DNA of 64,000 nucleotides from Boesenbergia rotunda (Eukaryota > Streptophyta > Magnoliopsida > Zingiberales > Zingiberaceae): positions 124,001 through 188,000 of the forward strand of contig JAGFNQ010004746.1 in NCBI GenBank assembly GCA_024364735.1, in the 5' to 3' direction. Positions within the stretch are counted from its first letter, which is position 1, and every line of letters begins with the position of its first letter. This document shows positions 11,000 through 21,151 of this stretch, piece after piece. The translations under genes and the position numbers were made by a program. Below the pieces are notes generated by a model. The model did no database searches and was not told where the DNA came from. It was given only the letters and a program-made list of their open reading frames with translations.

Positions 11000-13410
11000 A
11001 GCAGAAATTGTGAAAGGTAGAATCTGTGGTTTGGATTGGTTGTTGTCGTTGTTCAAGTTACCAATATTAGATGAGTAGAAGTACGTGTGTTTTGGGTTGT
11101 TTCTTTGATGCTATAGGCTGAATTTTTTGTATTTTGTTCTTGCCGTGAGCTCCTAGGGGCATTGGGCCGTGTTATTGGGTTTCAATTGATGTTGTTTTTC
11201 CATTTGTCATGAGCTATTGTTCTTGAAAGTTTGATTTGGTTGTGGGATAGTTGTGATGGATTAAAATTAGGGTTATGTTTAACCAATTGGTAATGGAAAT
11301 TGGTCACACCCTTTGGATACCTACTTTAGTAAGACCCATCGGGATTAATTATGTAGATGTTAAAATTTAGGTTAAGCTTGGACTAAACCTAAGCTTGAAC
11401 CTAATCTCATATTAGCTTAAGCTAATCATGTAATTAGGATTAATTAATGAATGTGATAATTAGGATTAGGCTTAATACAGTTTAATTGTTAATTTATCTA
11501 TTTTAATTAATTATATAAATAGTTAAATTTCACTCTCGATACAAGATACTGATTTGGATATGTATTGTTGATCGTGAGGAGTTTCTCTCTGAAACACACA
11601 CTACATTTACGAGGCGAGTACTTCTTCTTTTTACTCTATAGTACATTGTACTTAAATGCATAGTTGTTTATTATCTGCATAGGCTGCTTTATTTTAACTC
11701 AGTTCTATTTGTACTTCTCTGCTTAATACTTTCCGTGCTTGATCTTTGAGTTAAATCAATGTTTTCATATATACAGTCTCAACTCTTATTTTCTATTCTA
11801 AAGAGTACCGCTTGTACGTAAGTACTTTAGAACTATCATGTGACTCATCTAGGGTGTGACTGACATTAGATATATCATACCTAGTAAATTAATTGCTTGT
11901 TTATTTTTCATGATAGGGATTAGATACGTGTGTATCATACTTGTTGCGTGGTTGTTGACTAGGTTGAGATTGTGCATATTAGTGTCATGCACTATCCTTG
12001 TATTATTTGCATGTTGATGATCACTTGTACACTTGTGATTTAGACGGGTCGATGGTCATTATTTTTTATTGTGCCACGCTCAGCTAGAGTTGTATGTAGA
12101 CAGTTGATACCCCCAGGTGCTAAGGGTCCCCACAGGTACTTTTGGGGTTTTATAGTCACAGGTGTTGGGTTTTTCTGCATAGTCACAAGTGTTGGGTGCT
12201 TGTATCTTATCCACTTGGTTACCCAGTATAGCAGTAGTTGGAGTGTGTACAGATCAGGTTATTGCATCATATGCATATGATGCATCATGCATTTTACTTG
12301 TATTTGTTGTATTTGTTTGAGCTATGATTGCTGCACTTGATTGATATGCATATATGGTTGAGGTTCGCATTTGTATATGATCTAGAGATGCTCAGCAGTA
12401 CGAGCTATTATTTTTTATTGTGCCACGCTCAGCTAGAGTTGTATGTAGACAGTTGATATCCCCAGGTGCTAAGGGTCCCCACAGGTACTTTTGGGGTTTT
12501 ATAGTCACAGGTGTTGGGTTTTTCTGCATAGTCACAAGTGTTGGGTGCTTGTATCTTATCCACCTGGTTACCCAATGTAGCAGTAGTTGGAGTGTGTACA
12601 GATCAGGTTATTGCATCATATGCATATGATGCATCATGCATTTTACTTGTATTTGTTGTATTTGTTTGAGCTATGATTGCTGCACTTGATTGACATGCAT
12701 ATATGGTTGTGGTTCGCATTTGTATATGATCTAGAGATGCTCAACAGTACGAGCAGTATTGATGTATCATAGAGACTTTTTGATCATGCCCCTACATGAT
12801 ATATGGATATCAGGTATGCTTATGATATCGATGTTTATTTGATTTATACTCTATATTTCGAAGGTTGTGTATCATTGTCTCTTTCTGCTTGATATATCTT
12901 GTTATTGTCATGCATTTATCTATTCTTATACCTGTAGAGTCCGCCCAGACTTATCACCCCTTGCATTTAATTTTGTTTCAGGTAGTTGATAGTTGCAACT
13001 TGTGGAGCCAGGAGAGGATCCATCAACTGCCAGTCCTCAGCGTCGAGTATGTTTATCTGTTTTATATTTTTCCTAGTGGGTTTGTCTTTATTTCCATTTT
13101 TAGTAGACCGGTATTTATTTCAATCGACTTGTATTTATTTCAGTAAAGTTTGAGTAGTGACAATATCCTTGTGGGTTTTGTATGTCTGCCGGTGGCATAC
13201 GTATTTTGATTTGGAGTTATGATTTCTTTTCTTATTATTAACTGTGTGGTTGTAGAATTTTCATTACTTATTATTGTGGTGTCAGTCGTGTAGGCTGCGC
13301 TATATGTATATATGTGTTGTGTGTTGCGATGTATAAATGTCTTAGATTGTCTGTCATACAAGAGAGATGCTATCCATTTTTCAAGAAAGCATGGGTCGTG
13401 GGGCATGACA
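11000..13410 (+). repeat. Degenerate LTR-like repeat, copy B
   Basis: Direct-orientation relative of copy A. It shares the GATACAAGA..GTTGATCGTGAGG segment (about 11558), the TTTGTTTCAGGTAG segment (about 12972), the AGCCAGGAGAGGA segment (about 13007) and an end in GGGGCATGACA (about 13400-13409). It contains a local 349-bp tandem duplication. No coding capacity was recognised. The CACTA relic resumes to its right. Confidence 0.45.
12058..12755. repeat. 349-bp tandem duplication, two copies
   Basis: The segment starting TTATTTTTTATTGTGCCACGC at about 12058 recurs at about 12407 with only a handful of substitutions, ending near 12755. The matching 69-residue ORFs in the two copies, 349 bp apart, are a by-product and not genes. 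Confidence 0.9.
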
Positions 13411-14349
13411 GTGCATCTACTTATATATAGTTAAATAAAAAATAATATTATGCAGCAAGAACATATATACTTCTGAACTGTGACTGGGTCAAACCCTGCA
13501 TAAAGTGAGTTAACTTCTATATTTAAATAAAATATCCCCTTATATTTGTTTATTATACCTTATGTCCTAAAATTACCTTATTCGACAGCTTGTATGAACA
13601 ACAAGTACAACTACAAAATCCATCAATATATGTAAGTGAGGAAGAGAAAAAGTTAGAGACAAAATTTAAATTTTGATTTGAAATTTATGTAAATTAGAGA
13701 CTAAATTATTTTCCTCAAATGTATTATATAATCGATAATATATATTATAACTACTTTTCTAGGTGAAGGACCGTAGAATATGTGTAAGATAAAAGAATAA
13801 TGTATTTACATAAAATGATCTATCAACACCACTAATACTAAATTTGATTACTATGATAGAATTAACAAAATCATTAAGGTTGAATATCTTGATTTACCTA
13901 TAAAAAAATGTGTGTATTATTGAAATGTGCATGGTATTATTCGTCTCTAAGAACATGTACTAGAATACATTCAAGGTACAATTTCATTAAAGTTCATGCA
14001 AATAAAAGATTCAATAAGTTTAAACCCTTCATTTTTGTAGTACAAACGAGTCAAGTTTTCTATATTGAATATCTGACGAAGAGAAAGATCTACTGAATGG
14101 TTAGTAGTTTGTCGAATAAAGCCTTACTTGATCATAGAAATGTTGAACTCCATCACGACCCAAAATCATAATGCATTTCAAAATGAGAAGGTGAAGATAT
14201 ATTCAGTTGATTCACATATGTAATCCACATTTCAATTATGTGTAGACGTAAATGTCATTTATGAGGAAATAAATGATGAAGAAATATCTAGTAGTGAGGA
14301 GTTTGATGTACTAATAGAGTCTAGCGATTAAGACTTAGAAATTATTAAT
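13411..14349 (+). pseudogene. CACTA TNP2 relic, C-terminal part (DUF4216-like)
   Basis: Frame fragments match the C-terminal part of CACTA transposases: LYEQQVQLQNPSIYVSEEEK (about 13590), then the DUF4216-like stretch containing CVLLKCAWYYSS (13911) and ANKRFNKFKPFIFVVQTSQV (from about 14000), and AFQNEKVKIYSVDSH with an acidic tail (14173-14335). Stops interrupt it repeatedly. It continues the relic at 4747-7436 and is cut by the gag-only retrotransposon at 14350. Family features are recalled; no search was run. Confidence 0.7.
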
Positions 14350-15333
14350 TATTGAGGCAATCTATGGTCCGGAGTGACCATGAGTTTTGATGTTTGGGCA
14401 AAGGGCTTAAGTTAGGTTTACCCTTGTGTATTTGATATATGTATGTGAGTGTGCAGGATGTGCAGGTTACATATATTGGCTTAGCTGGACGGCCTCGGTA
14501 CAGTGAAGGGTGGCATGAAGACAACCCGCGGGCTTGTGTGCGCACCTGAGGGACTATGGAGAGCAGGGGCGATGAGCTGAGGGGCGCGGACTTCGAGGCA
14601 TGCTTGAAGGATGGCATGGAGGCAAGCTGGAGGCTTGCGTGCATCCGAGGAACGGGAGCCGAAGATGAAGAGGGCACGAAGGCAATAGTCGAGGCTGCTG
14701 ATGAGGAGTCAGTTGAGTCATGAGGGTACGAGTGCTGTGTGATTGTACTCGGGAAATCCTAGGGTTCGAGTGCTGAGAAAAGTGTACTCGGGAAGGAAAA
14801 CCGTAGGTGTGTGAGTGAACCAGTCGACTACCCTTGGGGCAGTCGACTGATAAAACTCACAGAAAGGGAGTCGACCCTGGACCAGTCGACTGCCCAGGGG
14901 CAGTCGACTGGTGGCACTCAGAATTCGAACGTTGGGTGTCAACGGTCGAATTTGAGTGGGGGCAGTCAACTGGTGGTGGCCAAACAGAAGGTAAGTCCTA
15001 TTTAAGAGGGCTTCATTTTGGTCGGGATCCCTGACGAATTTGGCTTTGGGTAAGAGCCAAATAGTAGTCTTGGTGCTCAGGTATTGTCGAGGTGTTGTGG
15101 CGAGGTTTCTCCACCTACAAGGAGCGACAAGGGCTAGCCGGAGGTTATCCGGGGAGTGATCCACCGAAGGATTCTTGGATTAGTCACCCTTAGGGGTGGA
15201 TACCAAGTAAATCTCTCTTGTTAGCATTGAATCTCTTATTTTCCATTATATTTTGTATTGTGCTAACCATCTTGTAGAGAAAAACCGAAAAGTGATATTC
15301 ACCCCCCCTCTAGCCGAGCAATCGATCCTAACA
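14350..15333 (+). repeat. 5' LTR of gag-only element 1
   Basis: First base pair is TA instead of TG (one change from the 3' LTR), ending CTAACA. It contains CAGTCGACTG palindromes paired as long hairpins, e.g. ACCAGTCGACTGCCC..GGGCAGTCGACTGGT near 14881-14912, and the TATTCACCCCCCCTCTAGCC block before its end. Confidence 0.9.
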
Positions 15334-15335
15334 AG

Positions 15336-15347
15336 TGGTATCAGAGC
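15336..15347 (+). other. Primer-binding site (initiator-Met tRNA type)
   Basis: TGGTATCAGAGC lies two bases after the 5' LTR end, the standard spacing for plant copia-type elements. It would prime minus-strand DNA synthesis. Confidence 0.9.
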
Positions 15348-15404
15348 AAGGTGCGCTCATCTATGGACTAACCGCCGGGAGAGCAAAGAAAGCTAGAGGA
15401 AAGG

Positions 15405-16895
15405 ATGATGGAGGATAAGTTGGGGGATGACATCTACACTCCACCTCCCTACGATCATGGAGATTTCGGTTATTGGAGGATGCGAATGAAGATGTGGTTT
15501 GACATGGATTGGGAGTGTATGATGATAATAGAAGAGCCTTTCAAAATTCCAAGAGACAAACATGGAAAAAGGCTTAGACCTAGATCTTGGACTAAAGAGC
15601 AACAAAATCAATCAAGGACAAATGAGAAGGTAATTTCGGTGTTAACTAACATTTTGCCTACTAATGTGTTAAGTGGTGTAGGACAATATCAAAATGCACA
15701 TGAGTTATGGAAAAAGATAGAAGAATTCCATGAAAATCCTACACGAGCTCAATTAGTAGAAGAGTCCGAGAAAGTAAGCTCAATAGATCAAGAAGAGGAA
15801 GAAGAGAGTGAAAGATCATCAACTTCCTCAAGGAAAAAAGAAGAAAAGGAAAAAGAAATGGAATTGTTAACATCCGAGGAGGAAGAAGTGTCCACATCTT
15901 CTAGTGAGGAAGAAAGTGAAAAAGCCTTCACATCAAGGATTGATGGGGAGAAAAGGTCATCCTCAACACCGGAGCAAGAAGAAGTTTGTACCTCCACTAA
16001 AGCAAGAGCCAAAGACCACATTATATGCTTTGGATGCAATGAAAAGGGACACTACAAGGACAAGTGTCCAAAGAGTAAGAAAAAGGAGGTACACTCTAAA
16101 CCCATCTCAATTCAATTAAATTCTAACATGAGTTGTAGGAATGAGGAAGCTCATAAGAAAAGAGAGAAGATTCGATGCTTCACATGTGGAGAGCTAGGAC
16201 ACTACCACACAAAGTGCCCAAGGAGTAAAGAGTTCAAGAAAATGGAGCACTTGAGAAGATGGGAGAAAGAAGAAAGGAAGAAGAGAAGAAGCCCACATCA
16301 AGGAGGAACTGCAAGGGTAATGGAGGTAATCCCTAATCTTAAGTTGAAATGCAATTCAAGTTTAAGTTCCTCCATGCATGCTAAAAATAGTGTAAAATAT
16401 TTACTCATGCATAACATAGGATTTAAATATCATGATAGGAGTATGGTTTGCATTGAAGATCAAAAACCTAGGAAAACCATGCATCATAAAAAATCCAAGA
16501 CTACTAGACCTAAGGATCAACGCAAAAATCCCAAGAAGGGGAGACAAATGCCTAGAAAGGAGGGTAGGTCTAGGAATATCCAAAGGGGACATGTGTATTC
16601 TAGGTTTAGGAACCTAGAAAGGGAAAATCAAGTTTTAAGGGAAAAGCTTGATAGGTTAGAGAAAACCCTAGAGAGATTCACTATTGGATCTAAGGGTTTA
16701 GATATGGTGTTAGGTGGCTTAAACCGCACCAATGATGGATCGGGGTTGGGATACCGATCTAAGGTCTCCCATGCCGAGGGAAAGGAATATGCTAGGGTAG
16801 CATATGACTATGACAACAAGGAGAAGCTCAAAAATGGCAAGGGGGTGTCATTCAAAGGAAAAAAGGAAGGACTTAACCAAAGACAAGGTGTCTAA
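15405..16895 (+). CDS. Gag-like polyprotein of the gag-only retrotransposon
   Basis: A 496-residue ORF just after the primer-binding site; the second codon is also ATG. Residues 1-125 look like the copia-type gag N-terminal domain (a YWRMRMKMWF motif near residue 25 and HELWKKIEEFHE near 104). An acidic Ser/Glu-rich linker follows (about 125-200). Two CCHC zinc knuckles are seen, CFGCNEKGHYKDKC (about 208-221) and CFTCGELGHYHTKC (about 258-271), then a basic region. A heptad-like coiled coil (LERENQVLREKLDRLEKTLE, about 403-422) lies near the C-terminus. It would assemble particles and bind RNA. The frame is cut short: a +1 frame from 16804 to 17037 continues with the C-terminal residues seen in copy 2 (VGQESPEVH), so the native product was about 540 residues. 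No pol is fused. Confidence 0.85.
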   Translation: MMEDKLGDDIYTPPPYDHGDFGYWRMRMKMWFDMDWECMMIIEEPFKIPRDKHGKRLRPRSWTKEQQNQSRTNEKVISVLTNILPTNVLSGVGQYQNAHELWKKIEEFHENPTRAQLVEESEKVSSIDQEEEEESERSSTSSRKKEEKEKEMELLTSEEEEVSTSSSEEESEKAFTSRIDGEKRSSSTPEQEEVCTSTKARAKDHIICFGCNEKGHYKDKCPKSKKKEVHSKPISIQLNSNMSCRNEEAHKKREKIRCFTCGELGHYHTKCPRSKEFKKMEHLRRWEKEERKKRRSPHQGGTARVMEVIPNLKLKCNSSLSSSMHAKNSVKYLLMHNIGFKYHDRSMVCIEDQKPRKTMHHKKSKTTRPKDQRKNPKKGRQMPRKEGRSRNIQRGHVYSRFRNLERENQVLREKLDRLEKTLERFTIGSKGLDMVLGGLNRTNDGSGLGYRSKVSHAEGKEYARVAYDYDNKEKLKNGKGVSFKGKKEGLNQRQGV

Positions 16896-18077
16896 AGTTA
16901 AGAGGGTTGAGTTTGTAGGCCAAGAGTCACCAGAGGTACACTGGTGTGGTCTAGTGTTTGTTGAGTCACCTAGGGAGGTGGCTAGGGCTAAGAGCTCAAG
17001 GGGGAGCTCTAGAAGCCTTTGGGTATATGGTGAATAGACCTTGGGAGGGTTGCTCCTAGAGGTCTAGATGGACCATGGAGTGTGCCAAAAGAATTGGAGA
17101 CGGACTTGAGTCTCAATTCTTGGGTTTTGGCACGGTGTTTTTGAGTTTCATGCATGGAAATATGATATTGGGGTCATATTGCATGAAAATTAGTTTTTGA
17201 TGTGTAATTGTCATATAAATCAATGCTAGGGATGCATTGTGGGATGTCATGGGCAGAGACATCAAGTGGAGATCAAAACTAGGACTTTAGGTCAAGGTTT
17301 GATTGAAGTTTTTAGCTAGTTTTGGGTTTTGTGTCAAACTTGGGAATGGTGATAGATACATTTTGGAATGTATTTTTCTCAAGTATATATGGGTACCATA
17401 AACTTCTCCACAAAATTTGGGAATTTTTGGATATTTATGGAATTTTTGGCGTATTTCTGAACTTCGTCAGAAAAGGTTGAAATTCTGTGTTTCAGAGTAT
17501 CAGTCGACTGCCATTTGGGGCAGTCGACTGGTAAAGGTTGATTTTTGTATCAGCAGCAGTAAAGGTGTCCAAATGATGTAAAACAAGTGTATGGGGGCTA
17601 GTACACTGTGTTTAGGATCATTAGGAATTAAAAGATCCAATAATTGGGATATTATTGGAATCTTTTTTATGTTAGGCAAACAGGGAGAAGTGTTGGGTTT
17701 AATTTGGAAAACCAAACACACCTTTGCTGGAAATCCTAGGTCTAGGGGGAGCTGAGATGAAGGGGGAGCATGGTTGCTCCATTCTTGGCGTAAGGGGAAC
17801 CTTAGAGAGGTTCTTAAAAAGCCTTTGTAAGTCCAATGTAGAGGGAGCTTGGGAGAAGCTTTAAAAAGCCCGATTTTGGTGAAAAGTCCTAACTTGGAGG
17901 GTTAGGTGTGGGATGCCTTGGGATAGGATCCATACATGATTGCATTTGCATATGCATTGGCGGTGTAAGTCCAAGATGGAGTCTTGGCAGTGTAAGTCCA
18001 AATGGTTGTTTACCATTATTATTACTATTTATTTTCCCTAACTTAAACGTATTGCCAAATATCAAAAAGGGGGAGAT
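16896..18077 (+). other. Non-coding 3' interior of gag-only element 1
   Basis: After a frameshifted gag tail (to 17037) there is about 1 kb with no ORF of note. It holds a CAGTCGACTG pair near 17503-17531, a TCCTAACTTGGAGGGTTAGG module (17886-17905) shared with the solo LTR at 410-2737, and the polypurine tract at the right edge. No reverse transcriptase or integrase motif was seen in any frame. Confidence 0.75.
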
Positions 18078-19082
18078 TGTTGAGGCAATCTGTGGTTCGG
18101 AGTGACCATGAGTTATGATGTTTGGGCAAAGGGTTTAAGTTAGGTTTACCCTTGTGTATTTGATATGTGTATGTGAGTGTGCATGATGTGCAGGTTACAC
18201 ATATTGACTTAGTTGGACGACCTCGGTACGGTGAAGGGTGGCATGGAGACAAGCCGCGGGCTTGTGTGCGCACCTGAGGGACTATGGAGAGCAGAGACGA
18301 TGAGCTGAGGGGCGCGGACTTCGAGGCATGCGTGAAGGATGACATGGAGGCAAGCTGGAGGCTTGCGTGCATCCGAGGGACGGGAACCGAAGTTGAAGAG
18401 GGCGCGAAGGCAATAGTCGAGGCTGCTGATGAGGAGTTAGTTGAGTCGTGATGGTACGAGTGTTGTGTGATTGTCCTCAGGAAATCCTAGGGTTCAAGTG
18501 CTGAGAGAAGTGTACTCGGGAAGGGAACCCCTAGGTGTGTGAGTAGACCAGTCGACTGCCCTTGGGGTAGTCGACTGATAAAACTCACAGAAAGGGAGTC
18601 GACCCTAGACCAGTCGACTGCCCCAGGGGCAATCGATTGGTCGCACTCAGAATTCGAACATTGGGTGTCAACGGTCGAATTTGAGTGGGGGCAGTCGACT
18701 GCCCCATGGGGCAGTCGACTGGTGGCGGCCAAATAGAAGGTAAGTCCTATTTAAGAGGGTTTCGTTTTGGCCGGGATCCCTAACGAATTTGGCTTTGGGT
18801 AAGAGCCAAATAGTAGTTTTGGTGCTCAAGTATTGTCGAGGTGTTGTGGCAAAGTTTCTCCACCCACAAGGAGCGACAAGGGCTAGCCGGAGGTTATCCG
18901 GGGAGTAATCCACCGAAGAATTCTTGGATTAGTCACCTTTAGGGGTGGATACCAAGTAAATCTCTCTTGTTAGCATTGAATCTCTTGTTTTCCATTATAT
19001 TTTGTATTATGCTAACCATCTTGTAGAGAAAAACCGAAAAGTAATATTCGCCCCCCCTCTAACCGAGCCATCGATCCTAACA
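18078..19082 (+). repeat. 3' LTR of gag-only element 1
   Basis: Starts TGTTGAGGCAATC and ends GATCCTAACA. It is closely similar to 14350-15333 with scattered substitutions. Its hairpins include CAGTCGACTGCCC..GGGGTAGTCGACTG near 18550 and CAGTCGACTGCCCCATGGGGCAGTCGACTG near 18692 (the latter quoted only as arms around an ATGG centre). Confidence 0.9.
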
Positions 19083-20893
19083 TTAATGTTAATGATTTAG
19101 ATTGTAATGACGATTAAAATTTAGGAAATGTTTATTTTTTACATGTAAATTTCACTAATTCTACCATGTAATTATTCTGATTTGATTATTATTTAATATG
19201 TGTATGTGTTATAATATTATTTTATAGATATGATTATATCAGATATTGCAGTAATGCACGATGGTCATATTATGTTAAGGATTGTTAGGGATTAGTATGT
19301 ATTGATGTTATTAATAATTCAAATTCATCAAATCTTTTATATATTATTTTGAAAAATGAAAGTTTTTTCATGCAATTTTACTCCTGATAGTCATAATGTA
19401 TCTACTTACATAACAAAATAAATTTAAAGAGTGCCGGTATACTTTTGGTTATATATTGAGGCATGTAGACCAAGATCTTAAGGATTTTTATTATAAGAAC
19501 TTTTTGGTAAGTAATTTAAATATTATTGATACTGTATAATATAATATACTTTTATACTAATTTTCTCGATATTATTGAAAAAAATATATACTTGGGAGCT
19601 AGTAAACGGGGCACAATTTAAAGAAATATAGAACAATTATTGTGCAAACATATACAAGGATTTGTTATACAAGTAAAGAAGGAAGGGAACAACGTCATCC
19701 CATGTACCAAATGAGATTTGGGATGCATGGAAGAACACTTAGGTTGTAGAAAATGACAAAAAAATTCATTGACTACTCAAAACAATAGAAACACTGAGAT
19801 TGCTAACCCAAGCACAGGATCCACAAAGTATGTAGTTGGATCACAAACTGTTATAGAGCATACAATAGACTTGGTGAGTTTATAATAAAGTTATATAAGA
19901 ATTTTTTTAATTATTAATGAACTTATTTTAATTTATAAAACTTGTGTATGTAGGGAGATACTTTACAAAGATGTGCTACTTATTGAGAGGTATTTTGTAA
20001 TACCCACACAAAAAAAGATGGTACTTTTTTCTATGCTAAATGAAAGGTCATAGAATATAAACTTTATTACTGTTCACATTTAATAATAACTAGTTTTATT
20101 AATTATATATTAGATATTAATAATATTTTTTATATAGAATAAAATGACTGATCGAGTTGCTTAAGTATCTCAGTCTACTATAAAGGGAGAGGAGTTACAG
20201 ATAATATACTAAATGATATATATTATGACATTGTTGATGGAAGGAAGAAGAATTCCCTCTACGGTTTTAGCTCCCAAGTAAAAGTTGTATATCATCATGC
20301 AATGACTCCTAGGCTTTAGGATCGTCCTAGTTTTTCATCTACTCAAGTAGAAGTTTTAGAACATGAAAATCAATAATTAAGGGATCGGGTCATAATATTA
20401 GAGCAGTCTTGAGTCAATAGTGAGTAGTCAATGAAATATCGGGTCAAGACATTAGTTGGGTGGCAAATGTGCTAATTATTGTCTTGCTTTCCATTAATGA
20501 ATCATTCTGCTTTTCCAATACCGCATGAATTTGACTCACAAAAAACTCAAGACCCAAATACTACTGATAAGTAGCTCATAATAACTATATTTTCCTGAAG
20601 TAGTTTTTTTATCACTCATAAAACATGAAAAATAGTTCTATATATTAATTTTAATACTATATGTATCTCTAATTGTGTTATATTTTTTCAAGAACAATAT
20701 AGATATGGGTATATTTTATCACCATCAATAGACATCAATACTCTCATTAAGGTATATTTTTTAAAAACATGTGAAACTTATATTTATCAATTTATTATTT
20801 TTTTGATAAGTTGGTTTATCCTTCTGTATATCTATTTTAACTTTAGTTTTATCATATAAGCATGACTTTTCATATATGTGAAGTTTTGCCCTT
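19083..20893 (+). pseudogene. CACTA relic, second-ORF (TNPA-like) region
   Basis: AT-rich, decayed sequence between the gag-only element and the next insertion. Short fragments recall the second ORF of plant CACTA elements: THTKKDGTFF (about 20000) and ILNDIYYDIVDGRKKNSLYG (about 20207). Then comes HHAMTPR with a following SSTQVEVLEHENQ stretch (about 20300-20370) of coiled-coil character. Many stops. Placement between the TNP2 relic and the CACTA 3' end supports the call; the sequence alone is weak. Confidence 0.5.
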
Positions 20894-21151
20894 GTTTATT
20901 TTAAGGTTTTAAAATTCGCAAGGCGCTAATAGGACGCCAGGTCAGCGCCTAGCACCTAGGCCACCTAGGCGGAAACTAGGAGCCGCTAGGTGGATTCCAC
21001 AGCATCAATATAAATTACATAATAAATTACATTCTACAACTCCAACACATACAACATCAAATTTAAAATGAGTTCAAAATTACACAACTAATAAAATATT
21101 ACTAATTTATTCTACTTCTTTTTAACTCTCTGATTTCTCTAAAATGTGGGT

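Larger units (their letters stand above)
14350..19082 (+). mobile_element. Gag-only LTR retrotransposon (TR-GAG type), copy 1, complete
   Basis: 5' LTR 14350-15333 and 3' LTR 18078-19082. The target duplication TTAAT is perfect at 14345-14349 and 19083-19087. A primer-binding site TGGTATCAGAGC (15336-15347) matches the initiator-Met tRNA type used by plant copia elements. A polypurine tract AAAAAGGGGGAGAT (about 18064-18077) precedes the 3' LTR. The 2.7-kb interior has a single long gag-like ORF and no protease, integrase or reverse transcriptase. This is the layout of non-autonomous TR-GAG elements, which need enzymes from a relative. It sits at the end of the CACTA TNP2 relic. Confidence 0.9.
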
